A stretch of 6,958 bases of DNA from Solobacterium sp. UBA636. Lineage in GTDB: Bacteria; Bacillota_I; Bacilli_A; Erysipelotrichales; Erysipelotrichaceae. Of this stretch, positions 5,894-6,958 are shown in pieces. Where the stretch lies: contig DBOW01000131.1 in NCBI GenBank assembly GCA_002299675.1, forward strand, positions 509 through 7,466, read 5' to 3'. Every line of letters starts with the position of its first letter. Positions within the stretch are counted from its first letter, which is position 1. Under the pieces are notes generated by a model that did not search any database, was not told the origin of the DNA, and worked only from the letters and a program-made list of their open reading frames with translations. The translations under genes were made by a program, and so were the position numbers.

Positions 5894-6868
5894 ATGTTAA
5901 AAGCGGTTATTTTGTTTACTGTTGGTCTACTGTGTCTTATTTTTGGTGGAGACTGGTTTGTTGATGGTTCTACTGGAATTGCGAAAAAGTTTCATATTCC
6001 AGAAATACTTATTGGCGCAACTATTGTATCGATCGGCACAACTTTGCCAGAGGTGATGGTGTCAGCTACCGGTGCCTTACAGGGTCATTCACAGATTGCC
6101 TATGGAAATGCGATAGGTTCATGTATCTGTAATGTTGCGCTGATTGCGGCAATTACTCTCTCTGTTGCGCCAAGTAACAGTGTGGATACAAAAGCTTTAA
6201 GGATACCGGCTGTTTTCTTTTTTGCGGCAGCCTTGATTTATGCGATTGTCTCATATACAACTGGCTACTTTTCAAGGTTGCTGGGTATTGTACTACTTTG
6301 TATCTTTGCGATTTATATTTCTCTGCAGATAAAGGATGCGCTGTCAATCAAGAAAAGTGATTCTGATCTTGCCAATGAAGGTGACGAAGAGGAAAAGCCT
6401 TTAGGAAGAAATATTATTTCGCTGGTTGTGGGTGCTGTACTGATTGCGGCAGGTGCTAATCTGCTTGTAGATAATGGAACAATTATTGCGCAGGGCCTGG
6501 GTGTTCCTGAGTCGGTTATTGCGCTTACATTTGTGGCACTGGGTACTTCTTTGCCTGAATTTGTTACAGCTATTACATCACTTATCAAGGGACATGGTCT
6601 TCTTTCTCTGGGAAATATAATCGGTGCAAATCTGTTCAATCTGGTTCTGGTTTCTGGACTTTCTATAGCTTTGTCGCCATTTAACGTTCCTGCAGACAAG
6701 CTTATTTTCGGTATGAATGCTGCGCTGGTTGTTGATATTCCTCTGATGCTGACGGTGATGCTGATTATGCTGCTTCCAGCCTTTATCAAGAAGCGTTTAT
6801 ACAGATGGCAGGGTATTGTACTTCTTTGCCTTTATGCGGCCTATACGGTCTTCCAGTTCGCATTTTAA
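5894..6868 (+). CDS. CaCA-family cation/sodium exchanger (YrbG/CaxA-like, K+-dependent Na+/Ca2+ exchanger-related)
   Basis: The 324-residue membrane protein has about ten hydrophobic segments in two homologous halves. The alpha-1 repeat has IGATIVSIGTTLPEVMVS (Glu 53) and GNAIGSCICN (71-80). The alpha-2 repeat has IALTFVALGTSLPEFVTA (Glu 222) and GNIIGANLFN (240-249). These paired GT(S/T)LPE and GN.IG..(I/L).N motifs form the cation site in the family. The halves are joined by an acidic cytoplasmic loop (about residues 152-170, rich in Asp/Glu/Lys). Family members usually exchange Ca2+ for Na+ or H+, but the ion cannot be read from the sequence. Position 1 nt after mntP, with a GAAGGGGG ribosome binding site 9 nt upstream, puts it under the Mn riboswitch. 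Mn2+ is therefore a reasonable candidate substrate (inference). It is the last gene before a probable terminator. Confidence 0.9.
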   Translation: MLKAVILFTVGLLCLIFGGDWFVDGSTGIAKKFHIPEILIGATIVSIGTTLPEVMVSATGALQGHSQIAYGNAIGSCICNVALIAAITLSVAPSNSVDTKALRIPAVFFFAAALIYAIVSYTTGYFSRLLGIVLLCIFAIYISLQIKDALSIKKSDSDLANEGDEEEKPLGRNIISLVVGAVLIAAGANLLVDNGTIIAQGLGVPESVIALTFVALGTSLPEFVTAITSLIKGHGLLSLGNIIGANLFNLVLVSGLSIALSPFNVPADKLIFGMNAALVVDIPLMLTVMLIMLLPAFIKKRLYRWQGIVLLCLYAAYTVFQFAF

Positions 6869-6886
6869 GGCGATTTAAAATTTTTT

Positions 6887-6946
6887 AAAAATCAGTTTCG
6901 AAGCTCAAATTTGGCCAAAATCAGGCTAAAAATGCAGTTTTTCGAA
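6887..6946 (+). repeat. Short imperfect direct repeats overlapping the terminator
   Basis: AAAATCAG occurs at 6888-6895 and 6917-6924, and a variant AAAATGCAG at 6929-6937. The first and third continue into T-runs and CGAA. Because TTCGAA is a palindrome, the first and third units are both direct repeats and the arms of the terminator hairpin. The region may continue past the window edge. Confidence 0.4.
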
Positions 6947-6954
6947 ACTTTTTT
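6894..6954 (+). terminator. Probable Rho-independent terminator of the mntP unit
   Basis: AGTTTCGAA (6894-6902) pairs perfectly with TTCGAAACT (6941-6949), and a run of six Ts (6949-6954) follows. The 38-nt loop is long, but it contains a weak inner AGC/GCT and TTT/AAA stem around a GGCC centre that could shorten it. Position right after the last gene supports the call. The AT-rich stem makes its strength uncertain. Confidence 0.55.
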
Positions 6955-6958
6955 AATG

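Noticed and set aside
6313..6789. 158-codon open frame on the - strand opposite the exchanger
   Set aside because: It is Ser/Thr/Pro-rich low-complexity translation typical of the reverse of a membrane-protein gene. The + strand has both intact alpha repeats.
6872..6893. AT-rich inverted repeat GATTT...AAATC just after the exchanger gene
   Set aside because: It is low-complexity A/T sequence with several equivalent weak pairings and no GC clamp. I could not support it as a separate terminator.

Overview
The window carries two adjacent transcription units, both on the + strand. Bases 1-5153 are most of an aromatic amino acid biosynthesis operon: the 3' end of a shikimate dehydrogenase-shikimate kinase fusion, aroQ, aroF (DAHP synthase), aroA, tyrA and a Gfo/Idh/MocA-family oxidoreductase of unknown substrate. 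Bases 5132-6954 are a manganese-homeostasis unit: a promoter, a yybP-ykoY (Mn2+) riboswitch, mntP (Mn exporter), a CaCA-family cation/sodium exchanger, and a likely terminator. The genes are packed with overlaps of 4-20 nt or gaps of 1-5 nt. The only non-coding stretches are the 172-nt riboswitch leader (5154-5325) and the last 90 nt.

The enzymes cover shikimate pathway steps 1 (AroF), 3 (AroQ), 4 and 5 (fused AroE-AroK) and 6 (AroA), plus the tyrosine branch (TyrA). Steps 2 (AroB) and 7 (AroC) and prephenate dehydratase are not here; they may lie upstream or elsewhere. DAHP synthase is the Thermotoga-like type I-beta form with an N-terminal ferredoxin-like regulatory domain. This suggests flux control through allosteric feedback by Phe/Tyr (inference from the family). 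The operon promoter lies outside the window.

The second unit responds to metal. A good sigma70-type promoter sits inside the 3' end of the oxidoreductase gene and would start a leader that folds into the Mn2+ aptamer. The leader ends in a terminator-like hairpin whose 3' arm carries the only well-placed Shine-Dalgarno sequence and whose T tract stops one base before the mntP ATG. The CaCA exchanger starts 1 nt after mntP, so it should be under the same Mn control. I see no separate terminator for the aro operon, so the riboswitch hairpin may also set the 3' end of the aro transcript.

Moderate-to-low GC by eye, strong AAGGAG-type ribosome binding sites, type II dehydroquinase, type I-beta DAHP synthase and a transcription-terminating Mn riboswitch all fit a Firmicute, perhaps Lachnospiraceae or a related gut clostridial lineage. 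This is an inference and could not be checked. I found no mobile element, CRISPR array, tRNA or rRNA. I also found no clearly new system: the most interesting parts are the riboswitch expression platform, the Mn-linked CaCA exchanger and the orphan oxidoreductase.
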